This document shows, in pieces, positions 48,997-56,685 of a DNA stretch of 64,000 nucleotides. The position numbers were made by a program, and so were the translations under genes. The notes beneath the pieces were generated by a model that searched no databases, was not told the origin of the DNA, and saw only the letters and a list, made by a program, of their open reading frames with translations. Location: NCBI GenBank assembly GCA_031295385.1, contig JAUMOL010000007.1:124001-188000 (forward strand). Direction: 5' to 3'. This DNA comes from Collinsella sp. Its GTDB lineage: Bacteria; Actinomycetota; Coriobacteriia; Coriobacteriales; Coriobacteriaceae. Each line of letters starts with the position of its first letter. The stretch's first letter is position 1.

Positions 48997-51765
48997 CTAC
49001 AGCAGCTCGCCGTGGCGTGCAATGTAGCGGCGCTTTGCCAGCTGAGTGAGCGCGATGTAGGCGGTGACGATGCCGACGAGCAGCGCGAAAAAGCTCGCGG
49101 GCAGTGCCATGAGGCCGAGCGCATCGGCGATGGGGCTTGCCGGCAGCCATGTGACGAGCGCCAGGCCCAGCACGGTAAGAACGCACAATGCGGGCGCGGC
49201 GTGGTCGCGCGGGCTCGGCAGATGCGGGGAGCGCAGCATGTGGACCACGAGTGTCTGTGACCACATGGACTCGACAAACCAGCCGCTCTGGAAGAGCGCA
49301 GCAAAGGTCGCCATACCCGCGACGTCGCCCGCGGCGGCAAGCTCGGACCAGCTTGAGTCCACGGCGGCGGGGCACACGACAAAGAAGAGCGCGGCGAAGG
49401 TCACGATGTCAAACAGCGAGCTCACGGGGCCCAGCTCGAGCATAAAGCCCTTGATGGACGCGGCGTCCCAGGCACGCGGGCGGGCAGTCCAGGCGTCATC
49501 GACGGTGTCCCACGGCAGCGCGATGCACGCGATCTCGTAGACCAGCGACAGCAGTACCAGCTGCAGGGCGCTCATGGGCAAAAACGGCAAGAACAGGCTC
49601 GCGACGGTCACGGACAGCACATTGCCAAAGTTGGAGCTCACCGTGGTCTTGAGGTACTTGAGCAGGTTGCCGTAAGTGCGGCGGCCTTCGATGATGCCGC
49701 GCTCGAGCACGCCCAGGTCCTTCTGAAGCAAGATGATATTGGCGGATTCCTTGGCAATGTCGACGGCCGAATCGACCGAGATGCCGCAATCGCTCGCACG
49801 CATGGCGGCGGCGTCGTTGATGCCGTCGCCCATAAAGCCCACGGTGTGGCCGAGCATCTCGCGCATGACACGTACCAGGCGCGCCTTCTGCAGCGGCGAG
49901 AGCTTGGCGAAGAGGTGGGTTTTCTCGGCGCGCTCGGCAAGTTCGGCGTCATCGAGCGCATCGATCTCGGAGCCGAGCAAGACGTTGCTCGCATCGATAC
50001 CAATCTGCTCGCAGACGGTGGCGGCGACGCGGTCGTTGTCGCCGGTTAGGACCTTGACCGCCACGCCCTTGGCCTCGAGGGTGGCGACGGCGCCCGCGGC
50101 ACTTGCTTTGGGCGGATCGAGGAAGGCCAAAAAGCCCATCAGCACCATGTCGCACTCGTCGGCGATTCCAAACTCGCCCACGCAGCGCGGATTGGTCTTC
50201 TGCGCCACGGCAATTACGCGTAGGCCCTCGGCGTTAAGTCCGGCGACCTGCTTGCGAATCTGGGCGAGCTTCTCGTCGGTGAGCGGCTGAGCGATGCCAT
50301 CGATCTCGACAAAGGAACAGATCTCGAGCATTTCCTCGGCAGCGCCCTTGGTAACCATCTGGGTTTTGCCTTGGGCGTCGGCGACAACTACGCTCAGGCG
50401 GCGGCGCGAGAAATCGAAGGGAACCTCGTCGACCTTGGTATAGCGGTCGCGCAGACTCTGGCCCAGCATGGAATCGGGCACGACGGTCGAGGGCGTCACA
50501 TCGACGCGGTCGATTACGGCCAGGTCGATAAGGTTTTTGAGGCCGGTTTGGAAGAAACTATTCAAAAATGCATGGCGCAGCACGCGTGCATCTTCGTTGC
50601 CGTCGGTGCTGAGATAGCGCTCGAGCACGATGCGGTCTTCGGTGAGGGTGCCGGTCTTGTCGCAGCACAGGACGTCCATCGCGCCGAGGTTTTGAATCGC
50701 CGGCAGCTCCTTGACGATAACCTGGCGACGGGCGAGGTCTTTGGCGCCCTGCGATAGGCTCGTGGTCACGATAACGGGAAGCATCTGCGGCGTGATGCCC
50801 ACGGCCACGCTCGTAGCGAACAGCAGCGCGTCGATGACGTTGCCCTTGGTGGTGGCGTTGATGGCAAAGACGGCCGGCGCCATAACGAGCATGAGGCGTA
50901 CGAGCAACATGGAGACGCTCGAGACGCCGCGGTCAAACGCGCTCTTTTCGCCGCGCCCGTTGAGCATCTTGGCGATGCCGCCCAGGTAGGTGTCCGAGCC
51001 GGTGGCAACGACAAGCGCCATGGCGGCGCCGTTTTGCACGGAGGTGCCGGTAAAGACGATGTTCTTGCAGGCAGAGAGTGGCAGTGCGGAGCCGTCGGCG
51101 CCCTCGACGACGGTGGCGGCGGTGGTCTTCTCGACGGCCTCGCTCTCGCCGGTGAGTGCGGACTCGATCACAAACAGGTCGCGCGCGGTGATGATGCGGG
51201 CATCTGCCGGCACCATATCGCCGGCAGAGAGGCGGATTACATCGCCGGGGACGAGCTCGTCGAAGGGGATCTCGATGCGCTCGCCGTCGCGCAGGGCGGT
51301 GCAAGTGTTGGAGACCAGGTCCTTGAGGGCCTCTGCCGCATTGCCGCTGCGGGCTTCCTGGACAAACTTCATGCCGCCCGATACCAGCAGCATGATGCCT
51401 ATGACGATGACCGTGGAGGGGTCGCGCTGCGGTTCGGGCACGGCGAGCACGTCGATGTAGAGCGAGACCAGCGCGAGCGCGGCGAGGATGCCGGCGAAGG
51501 GATCGATGAAGGCGTCGGCGATGCGGCGGGCGAGCGTCTTGGTCGGTGCCTCGATGGTGTTGGGGCCGGAGGCGTACAGGCGCTCGGTTGCCTGCTCGGC
51601 GGTGAGGCCGTTTGCCGTGGCGTCAAGCAGTACGAGAGCGTCATCGGCACTATGGGTGGTGGCGAATATGGTGTTCTTGGACAGGCCGGTGTGAGCGGCA
51701 GGGCGTGCCGTGCGGCGGCGCTTGGAGATGGCTTCGAGAACCGTGGCGGTTTTGAGCATCAGCAT
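48997..51765 (-). CDS. mgtA: Magnesium-translocating P-type ATPase (MgtA/MgtB)
   Basis: A 922-residue P3B ATPase importing Mg2+. The cation-ATPase N-domain leads to the actuator motif LTGESE, the phosphorylation motif CCDKTGTLTEDR, the P-domain GDGINDAAAMRASDCGISVD and about ten helices. The MgtA-typical LSTDGNEDARVLRHAFLNSFFQTGLKNLID follows DKTGT. ATG 51765 follows AAGGAGGACCCT; an earlier frame extension lacks a site. A 270-nt leader with a candidate 23-codon ORF precedes it. In other bacteria mgtA is controlled by Mg2+ through its leader. Confidence 0.9.
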   Translation of the reverse strand: MLMLKTATVLEAISKRRRTARPAAHTGLSKNTIFATTHSADDALVLLDATANGLTAEQATERLYASGPNTIEAPTKTLARRIADAFIDPFAGILAALALVSLYIDVLAVPEPQRDPSTVIVIGIMLLVSGGMKFVQEARSGNAAEALKDLVSNTCTALRDGERIEIPFDELVPGDVIRLSAGDMVPADARIITARDLFVIESALTGESEAVEKTTAATVVEGADGSALPLSACKNIVFTGTSVQNGAAMALVVATGSDTYLGGIAKMLNGRGEKSAFDRGVSSVSMLLVRLMLVMAPAVFAINATTKGNVIDALLFATSVAVGITPQMLPVIVTTSLSQGAKDLARRQVIVKELPAIQNLGAMDVLCCDKTGTLTEDRIVLERYLSTDGNEDARVLRHAFLNSFFQTGLKNLIDLAVIDRVDVTPSTVVPDSMLGQSLRDRYTKVDEVPFDFSRRRLSVVVADAQGKTQMVTKGAAEEMLEICSFVEIDGIAQPLTDEKLAQIRKQVAGLNAEGLRVIAVAQKTNPRCVGEFGIADECDMVLMGFLAFLDPPKASAAGAVATLEAKGVAVKVLTGDNDRVAATVCEQIGIDASNVLLGSEIDALDDAELAERAEKTHLFAKLSPLQKARLVRVMREMLGHTVGFMGDGINDAAAMRASDCGISVDSAVDIAKESANIILLQKDLGVLERGIIEGRRTYGNLLKYLKTTVSSNFGNVLSVTVASLFLPFLPMSALQLVLLSLVYEIACIALPWDTVDDAWTARPRAWDAASIKGFMLELGPVSSLFDIVTFAALFFVVCPAAVDSSWSELAAAGDVAGMATFAALFQSGWFVESMWSQTLVVHMLRSPHLPSPRDHAAPALCVLTVLGLALVTWLPASPIADALGLMALPASFFALLVGIVTAYIALTQLAKRRYIARHGELL

Positions 51766-51850
51766 AGGGTCCTCCTTGTTGAAGGGAGTTAGCGTACGTG
51801 TCGTATTGAATTGCAAAAAACCTAGATGTCGCTCACGTCATGCTCGCGAA

Positions 51851-51880
51851 CCACCACAAAGGGGACAGGCACCTTTGTGG
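51851..51880. repeat. CACAAAGG hairpin inside the mgtA leader
   Basis: CCACCACAAAGG (51851-51862) pairs with CCTTTGTGG (51872-51880) around a GGACAGGCA loop. It is the second copy of the family at 38234-38284. In the minus-strand mRNA it lies between the candidate leader ORF and mgtA, about 30 nt before a run of six U residues. Confidence 0.6.
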
Positions 51881-51905
51881 GGGGTTGACGATCTGCCGGT
51901 GGCGT

Positions 51906-51977
51906 TTATGCGTGTGCGGAGTCCTCGCGGCGTGCCGAGGGCGACATGCAGGTTTTTCGACTAGGACTGCCTTCCAT
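51906..51977 (-). CDS. Candidate mgtA leader peptide, 23 residues
   Basis: ATG 51977 with an ideal ribosome-binding site AAGGAGGTGTGCC opens a 23-codon frame, MEGSPSRKTCMSPSARREDS and AHA, ending TAA at 51906. It is on the mgtA strand between the predicted promoter and mgtA. It contains two Ser-Pro pairs and is basic. Short Pro-containing leader ORFs control mgtA in enterobacteria, but there is no sequence similarity to MgtL. The strong site makes translation likely; the regulatory role is inferred. Confidence 0.5.
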   Translation of the reverse strand: MEGSPSRKTCMSPSARREDSAHA

Positions 51978-52044
51978 GGCACACCTCCTTAAGGCCGGGC
52001 GCAGCGCGCTTTGGGTATCTCGTACCCCTTTTTAATCCGCTCGT

Positions 52045-52076
52045 ATTCTTGATGAGGGGGTTTGACATGTCAACCC
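52045..52076 (-). promoter_or_regulatory. mgtA promoter with overlapping palindromic operator
   Basis: On the minus strand TTGACA (52073-52068) and AAGAAT (52050-52045) are separated by 17 bp, predicting a start near 52038. The -35 lies in the palindrome GGGGTTTGACATGTCAACCC at 52056-52075, whose arms differ by one base. This looks like a repressor site. The rest of 51766-52203 holds the leader features and the ribosome-binding site of pyrE. Confidence 0.55.
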
Positions 52077-52203
52077 CATTGTTCGGAAAACCATTCCCTC
52101 TGACAAAGCCTTTACAGAATGCCGTGGCCCCAAAGCGCGCCCGCATCTACGCTTCGCCTGCGCTAAACTGGAAGGCACGTACGCGATTACGAGAGGAGCC
52201 CGC

Positions 52204-52884
52204 ATGGAGGCTTACAAGCAAGAGTTCATCAAGTTTATGGTCGAGTCCGACGTCCTTAAGTTCGGCAGCTTTACGCTCAAGAGCGGCCGTCAGTCCCCGT
52301 TCTTTATGAACGCCGGTGCTTACGTGACGGGCTACCAGCTCAAGAAGCTGGGCGAGTATTACGCCCAGGCCATCCACGATAACTTTGGCGACGACTTTGA
52401 CGTGCTGTTTGGGCCGGCCTACAAGGGCATTCCCCTGGCCGTCGTGACCGCGATTGCCTACCACGAGCTGTACGGCAAGGAGGTCAAGTACTGCTGCGAC
52501 CGCAAGGAGGCCAAGGACCACGGTGCCGATAAGGGCAACCTGCTGGGTTATGAGCCCCAGGACGGCGACCGCGTGGTCATGGTCGAGGACGTCACCACCA
52601 GCGGCAAGTCCATCGACGAGACCTATCCCAAGGTTAAGGCTGCTGCCGACGTCGAAATCAAGGGCCTCATCGTGTCCCTCAACCGCATGGAGGTCGGCAA
52701 GGGCGGCGTGACCACCGCGCAGAAGGAGATCGAGGCCAAGTACGGTTTCCCCGTCGCGAGCATCGTCTCCATGGCCGAGGTCGTCGAGACCCTCTACAAC
52801 CACGAGATCGACGGCAAGGTCGTCATCGATGACGAGCTCAAGGCCGCCATCGACGCCTACTACGAGCAGTACGGAGCACGTTAG
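52204..52884 (+). CDS. pyrE: Orotate phosphoribosyltransferase
   Basis: 226 residues. It converts orotate and PRPP to OMP in pyrimidine synthesis. The substrate-binding FGSFTLKSGRQSPFFMNAG and the PRPP motif VVMVEDVTTSGKSI are intact; FGPAYKGIPLA is the family loop. The catalytic Lys region DRKEAKDHG is present. ATG 52204 follows GAGAGGAG. It stands alone rather than in a pyr operon, and its stop is embedded in the stem of a hairpin element. Confidence 0.93.
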   Translation: MEAYKQEFIKFMVESDVLKFGSFTLKSGRQSPFFMNAGAYVTGYQLKKLGEYYAQAIHDNFGDDFDVLFGPAYKGIPLAVVTAIAYHELYGKEVKYCCDRKEAKDHGADKGNLLGYEPQDGDRVVMVEDVTTSGKSIDETYPKVKAAADVEIKGLIVSLNRMEVGKGGVTTAQKEIEAKYGFPVASIVSMAEVVETLYNHEIDGKVVIDDELKAAIDAYYEQYGAR

Positions 52885-53050
52885 TTACGGCGTTTTACCA
52901 AACGCCGTAACTGCTCGACGCTGCGCGGGCCGCATTTGGACAATCTGACGTTCAACTTCAAGGGCGCGACCAGAAGGTCAGCGCCCTTTCGTTTCACGTC
53001 ACCTTGTCTCAAATGCGACCCGCTCGCTGTCCGTTCTCTACCTGCGGCGT
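52883..53050 (+). ncRNA. Structured terminator-like repeat element, copy 1
   Basis: The hairpin AGTTACGGCGTTT/AAACGCCGTAACT (52883-52912) is followed by GCTCGACGCTG. A stem CGCATTTGGACAA (52931-52943) pairs with TTGTCTCAAATGCG (53004-53017). Inside lies AAGGGCGC-GACCAGAAGGTC-A-GCGCCCTTT (52960-52989), which looks like an intrinsic terminator. GCTCGCTGTCCG and CTCTACCTGCGGCGT close the unit. Copy 2 at 56319-56488 keeps the loops but changes both sides of each stem. No gene was found in 52885-53237. Confidence 0.55.
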
Positions 53051-53109
53051 CGTCTTGCTCCGAATGCGGCTCGCTCGCTGTCGTTGCCGAAACATCGGCG
53101 TTGCCGGAC

Positions 53110-53138
53110 TAGTCATTGGGGACGTTCATAAATGACTA
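53110..53138. repeat. Dispersed palindromic repeat (GGGGACG family)
   Basis: TAGTCATT and AATGACTA arms around GGGGACGTTCATA, a one-base variant of the usual core GGGGACGTTCTTA. Confidence 0.7.
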
Positions 53139-53147
53139 CTCAGGAAT

Positions 53148-53211
53148 GAGCGTGGATAATCTCCCGTTTTTGGCCTGTGTGCGGGCTCAAAGTGGGAGAT
53201 TATCCGCGCTC
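53148..53211. repeat. 64-bp palindrome, left boundary of the Fic gene
   Basis: GAGCGTGGATAATCTCCC (53148-53165) pairs with GGGAGATTATCCGCGCTC (53194-53211) with one wobble. The loop CGTTTTTGGC... is nearly identical to that of the copy at 54584-54647 on the other side of the fic gene. It may act as a terminator. Confidence 0.7.
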
Positions 53212-53237
53212 GCTTTAATTTGCTTGGGCTGCGGTGC

Positions 53238-54410
53238 CTATCTAATCGGCTCGGCGTCTTCCCTGAGAATCGAAAGATACTCTTCATACCCGTACTGCCG
53301 GTATCTCTGTCTTGACTCGTCGAGCGGACGGAGGATACCCAATTCTTCAAATGATTTGACGAGCGAGCTCGCGGTACTCCTGCCGATATCGAGTTGGGCA
53401 GCGATGAATGCGGTGTCGACGATGGGGTGCTCTTCAAGAATGCCCAACAGCCTTTGCCCGTTTGCAGCGGTCCTTCCGAGATTTTCGGTAATGGTTGCTG
53501 TGGAACGGTTATGGAGGTCAACAAGGTTTTTTAAAGACCCTACCGAGTCCTTCGCACTCTCGAGAAGACTGTTGCAGAAAAACTCTATCCATTCCTCGTA
53601 AGTGCCTCTCTCCCTTACGGATGTGAGTTGCCGGTAGTACTCGCTTCGATTTTTCTTGAACTGGAACGATGGATAGAACAAGCAAGAATGAAGAACGCCA
53701 TCATTGATGAGCATAAGTGTAATGAGAAGCCTGCCCAGGCGACCGTTTCCGTCTAGGAATGGATGGGCAGTTTCAAATTGGTAATGGACGAGCGCCGCCC
53801 GCACAATCGGATCCATTTCGACTTGAGGCTCATTGATAAAGCGTTCGAGGTCCTGGAGCGTGTTACTCAAATCTTCAATGTTTGGAGGGACAAACGATGC
53901 GGTTGCAATGGTGCAGCCTGAGGGGCCAATCCAGTTTTGTGAGGAGCGCAGCTCGCCTGGATTCTTCTCCGTTCCGCGCACTCCGTCCAGCAGGACCGCA
54001 TGAACTTGCCTAAGAAGTCTCGTGCACAAGGGCATCTTTTTGAGCAGTTCTACGCCGCGGTCGACAGCACGGACGTAATTCACGACGTCTGCGACATCTT
54101 TATGATGGAGTTGTGTTTGCGATGGACTAAGTAGGTCGTCAAACGTGCACTGGGTTCCCTCAATTTGCGAAGAAAGGAGTGCTTCTTTGCGCACGTACAT
54201 TGTCAGATACATGTCGGCGTTGGGAACAAAGTAGAGCATGCCTTCAAGCTCTCCAAGCTTTCGTGAGCATGCGGAAAGCGTGCGATAGGTTTCCTCGGTG
54301 AGGTTTAGCTGCCTCAATGATTGCAAGGGCGTTGGAAAAAACGAATAGTAAGCCAATTTCCCCGATAGATTATTGCGGAGCGTTCCCTGGCCGTTCTCCT
54401 CGATTTGCAT
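53238..54410 (-). CDS. Fic family protein with C-terminal winged helix
   Basis: A 390-residue Fic AMP-transferase (class II). The N-terminal inhibitory motif SSQIEG (about 80-85) and the complete catalytic motif HPFLDGNGRLGR (216-227) are present, so the enzyme should be active but self-inhibited. The C-terminal about 70 residues form a winged helix (IVDTAFIAAQLDIGRSTASSLVKSFEELGIL). The target protein is unknown. ATG 54410 follows GGAGGG; ATG 54422 has no site. The gene and its upstream region are clearly AT-richer than their neighbours, and it is bounded by matching 64-bp palindromes, which suggests acquisition. Confidence 0.87.
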   Translation of the reverse strand: MQIEENGQGTLRNNLSGKLAYYSFFPTPLQSLRQLNLTEETYRTLSACSRKLGELEGMLYFVPNADMYLTMYVRKEALLSSQIEGTQCTFDDLLSPSQTQLHHKDVADVVNYVRAVDRGVELLKKMPLCTRLLRQVHAVLLDGVRGTEKNPGELRSSQNWIGPSGCTIATASFVPPNIEDLSNTLQDLERFINEPQVEMDPIVRAALVHYQFETAHPFLDGNGRLGRLLITLMLINDGVLHSCLFYPSFQFKKNRSEYYRQLTSVRERGTYEEWIEFFCNSLLESAKDSVGSLKNLVDLHNRSTATITENLGRTAANGQRLLGILEEHPIVDTAFIAAQLDIGRSTASSLVKSFEELGILRPLDESRQRYRQYGYEEYLSILREDAEPIR

Positions 54411-54436
54411 CGCGCCCTCCATATCTTTAGTGCCGG

Positions 54437-54539
54437 AAACTCGTTATTAGGCTAATCATATCAATTCTAATAACGAGTTTAAGGATTAAATAGTTATTAG
54501 AATTCATGTAAACAATCTAATGATGAGAAGTCGTTATTA
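54437..54539 (-). promoter_or_regulatory. GTTATTA operator array upstream of the fic gene
   Basis: AAACTCGTTATTAG (54437-54450) and CTAATAACGAGTTT (54467-54480) form a perfect 14-bp inverted repeat. Further GTTATTA boxes lie at 54493-54499 and 54533-54539. The stretch is AT-rich and directly upstream of the fic start. The Fic protein's own winged helix is a candidate binder (autoregulation), by inference. Confidence 0.5.
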
Positions 54540-54583
54540 CTTGACCATGGAGCTCGGCTTGGTACAAGGGGGTCATCCAAAAT

Positions 54584-54647
54584 GAACGTGGATAATCTCC
54601 CGTTTTTGGCTCGGTGACGGCCTCAAAGTGGGAGATTATCCACGTTC
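54584..54647. repeat. 64-bp palindrome, right boundary of the Fic gene
   Basis: Perfect 18-bp arms GAACGTGGATAATCTCCC (54584-54601) and complement (54630-54647) with a CGTTTTTGGCTCGGTGACGG-type loop. Same orientation as the copy at 53148-53211. The rest of 54648-54930 shows an AAACCTG/CAGGTTT hairpin (about 54682-54706) and an imperfect GGGACGGG/CCCGTCCC palindrome, but no gene. Confidence 0.7.
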
Positions 54648-54907
54648 GCTAGTTAAGCGTCCAAAAATCCACACTCGCCAAACCTGCCAAAAAGGACAGG
54701 TTTATTTTGGCACGCTTCGGTCGGTGTCAGGAAGTGTTAGGGACGGGGCGGCGGCAGGACTCGAGAGCGAAAAGAAGTATCGGGTTTGGCGTGCCCGCTT
54801 CTGCCCGTCCCGCGCGTGGGCGATACTCGGCTTATCGAACCGCGATGCAAAGGAGATGCTCATCCCACGAGCACTACCGAGAAGGGCTTGCGATTCGAGT
54901 CCCCACC

Positions 54908-54936
54908 TTAGCATTTGAACCATTTGGCACTATAAT
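54908..54936 (+). promoter_or_regulatory. Promoter of the PTS IIA gene
   Basis: TTAGCA (54908-54913) and a consensus TATAAT (54931-54936) are 17 bp apart, predicting a start at about 54943 and a 43-nt leader. Confidence 0.6.
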
Positions 54937-54985
54937 TACCGTAGGCATGCGCACAACGTTGCGCTTAATCAAGAGGAGAAAACGT

Positions 54986-55522
54986 ATGGGTCTGTTTGAC
55001 ATGTTCAAGAAGAAGGCTGAGCCCGCGGCTGCCGCTGTTCCGGCCTCCATCTCTGCTTCTGCTGGCGCCGACGTGCTGTGCTCGCCCGTCAAGGGCAAGG
55101 TCATCAAGATGGCCGACGTGCCCGATCCCGTCTTTGGTGGCGAGGTTCTGGGCAAGGGCTGTGCCGTGTGGCCCGAGGACGATCTGGTCTACGCTCCCTG
55201 CGACGGTAAGGTGACCGTCACCATGGGTCACGCCGTGGGCTTGCAGTCCGATAGCGGCATCGAGGTTCTGGTGCACGTTGGCGTCGATACCGTCAACATG
55301 AACGGTGACGGCTTCGAGGGCTTCGTCAAGGCTGACGACGTCGTGAAGGCCGGCCAGCCCATCCTCAAGATCGACCGCGCCAAGATCGCTGCCGCCGGTT
55401 ACAAGGACTGCGTCGTCGTGGCCGTGTCCAACACCGCCGAGTTTGCCGACGTCGAGCTCACCGTTGAGGCAGAGTCCGCTGTCGCCGCCGGTGACGCCAT
55501 CGTTAAGGTTGTCCGCAAGTAA
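54986..55522 (+). CDS. crr: PTS glucose-type EIIA component
   Basis: 178 residues: a short leader, then an EIIA-Glc domain (about 22-178). It accepts phosphate from HPr and passes it to a sugar EIIB/EIIC. The phospho-His is His97 in VLVHVGVDTVNMNGDGF, with the partner His in TMGHAVGLQS. There are no fused EIIB or EIIC domains and none encoded nearby, so it is a free-standing IIA that could serve several permeases or regulate carbon use. ATG 54986 follows AAGAGGAG. Confidence 0.88.
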   Translation: MGLFDMFKKKAEPAAAAVPASISASAGADVLCSPVKGKVIKMADVPDPVFGGEVLGKGCAVWPEDDLVYAPCDGKVTVTMGHAVGLQSDSGIEVLVHVGVDTVNMNGDGFEGFVKADDVVKAGQPILKIDRAKIAAAGYKDCVVVAVSNTAEFADVELTVEAESAVAAGDAIVKVVRK

Positions 55523-55548
55523 ACTGCGGCATCCAAAGGATGTGCAAG

Positions 55549-55577
55549 GGTGGTCGGGTTTTCCGGCCACCTTTTTT
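55549..55577 (+). terminator. Intrinsic terminator after the PTS IIA gene
   Basis: GGTGGTCGG (55549-55557) pairs with CCGGCCACC (55563-55571), followed by TTTTTT. Confidence 0.85.
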
Positions 55578-55758
55578 ATTGCACCGTGGGGAAGCGTTTT
55601 ATTGCACGTTGGGCGGGCTTGCAAACCGTTCGGACGCTAAAACGAACCGACCACGCCTTCGCGTTGCCGAGGGTGTTCATAAGTTGATAGTATGGGCTTA
55701 CTTATTACAACGTGTGCCGCGTCCGGGAAGCGCGGTGCCGCTCATTGGGAGGAACAAC

Positions 55759-56316
55759 ATGAAAAAGAAGCTGCTGCTTGCGCCCCTCATGGCCGTCTTG
55801 GTTGCATGCGTGGTCGTGCTTTCCGGCTGTGGAGGTCCTTCGGTTGAGGAGCTCATCACCGAGGATCTTACGACGCAGTTTGACGAGGTCAAGAACGGTG
55901 GCGACGACTTCCTCTCTGGTCTGGAGGAGGCTTCGGGCGACGAGTTCGAGCAGCTGGGTATCGATCCCAAGGAGTACGCCAAGACCTATCTTGAGGGCTT
56001 TGACTACAAGATCGGCGACGTGACGGTCGACGAGGACAAGGGTGTCGCGACCGCCGAGGTCTCTATTACATGCAAATCTATGAACAAGATCGTCGAGGAC
56101 TTCTCCACCCAGTATCAGGAGAAGGTCGCTGCGCTTGACACGGTTCCTTCCGATGACGAGCTGTACAAGATGGCCGGTCAGGTTATGGTCGATGTGACCA
56201 AGGCTGCTAAGACCAAGGACACCAAGGTCACCTTCAAGTACTCCTGCAATGACGACGGCGAGTGGTCTGCTGACGATTCCGCAACCAACGAGATGATGAA
56301 TGCCATGATGAGCTAG
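55759..56316 (+). CDS. Predicted lipoprotein (DUF5105-like)
   Basis: 185 residues. The signal peptide KKKLLLAPLMAVLVACVVVL ends in the lipobox LSGCGG. The mature part is acidic and alpha/beta (SVEELITEDLTTQFDEV..., YKIGDVTVDEDKGVATAEVSITCKS), like small extracytoplasmic DUF5105/DUF4878-type proteins. ATG 55759 follows GGGAGGA. Probably monocistronic. The function is unknown. Confidence 0.75.
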   Translation: MKKKLLLAPLMAVLVACVVVLSGCGGPSVEELITEDLTTQFDEVKNGGDDFLSGLEEASGDEFEQLGIDPKEYAKTYLEGFDYKIGDVTVDEDKGVATAEVSITCKSMNKIVEDFSTQYQEKVAALDTVPSDDELYKMAGQVMVDVTKAAKTKDTKVTFKYSCNDDGEWSADDSATNEMMNAMMS

Positions 56317-56318
56317 GG

Positions 56319-56488
56319 AGTTGCGGCGTTTTACCAAACGCCGCAACTGCTCGACGCTGTGCGCCGCCCAGGACGACAATTTGTCATTCAAAAGGCGAGA
56401 CATGACCAGAAGGTCTATGCCTCGCCTTTTTCATGCCAACTTGTTCGTCCTGGACGTTGCTCGCTGTCCGTCCTCTACCTGCGGCGTT
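56319..56488 (+). ncRNA. Structured terminator-like repeat element, copy 2
   Basis: The hairpin AGTTGCGGCGTTT/AAACGCCGCAACT (56319-56348) is followed by GCTCGACGCTG. The stem CCAGGACGACAA (about 56368-56379) pairs with TTGTTCGTCCTGG (56441-56453). The inner hairpin AAAGGCGAG...GACCAGAAGGTC...CTCGCCTTT (56391-56429) runs into TTTTTC. Compared with copy 1, the stem sequences differ on both sides while loops and flanks are kept. Confidence 0.55.
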
Positions 56489-56495
56489 GCCATGG

Positions 56496-56619
56496 TAGTC
56501 ATTGGGGACGTTCTTAAATGACTAGTCGAAGGTGTAGTCATTGGGGACGTTCTTAAATGACTAGTCAAAAGGGACACTCTTGCGGCACTTTAGTCGTTGG
56601 GGACGTTCTTAAACGGCTA
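56496..56619. repeat. Three tandem GGGGACG-family palindromes
   Basis: Copies at 56496-56524, 56535-56563 and 56591-56619, all in one orientation. The first two are identical in TAGTCATTGGGGACGTTCTT. The third has TAGTCGTT/AACGGCTA arms. GGGGACACTC follows the second and third copies. Confidence 0.75.
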
Positions 56620-56685
56620 GTCGTTGGGGACACTCCTTGCACCAGCGTTGCATCGAATGCTCGGGAAAATGCGAGCCGGTTTTTG

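Noticed and set aside
51961..52146. 61-codon minus-strand frame overlapping the mgtA promoter
   Set aside because: It starts at a GTG without a ribosome-binding site and spans the predicted promoter; the 23-codon frame at 51977 in another frame has an ideal site.
54780..54925. Possible tRNA gene around GATTCGAGTCC
   Set aside because: The T-loop-like segment lacks the G53-C61 pair and the preceding five bases do not pair with CCCCA; no acceptor or anticodon stem could be built.
56496..56619. CRISPR-like tandem repeats
   Set aside because: Only three units with short unequal spacers, each unit a palindrome also found singly at seven other places. No cas genes in the window.
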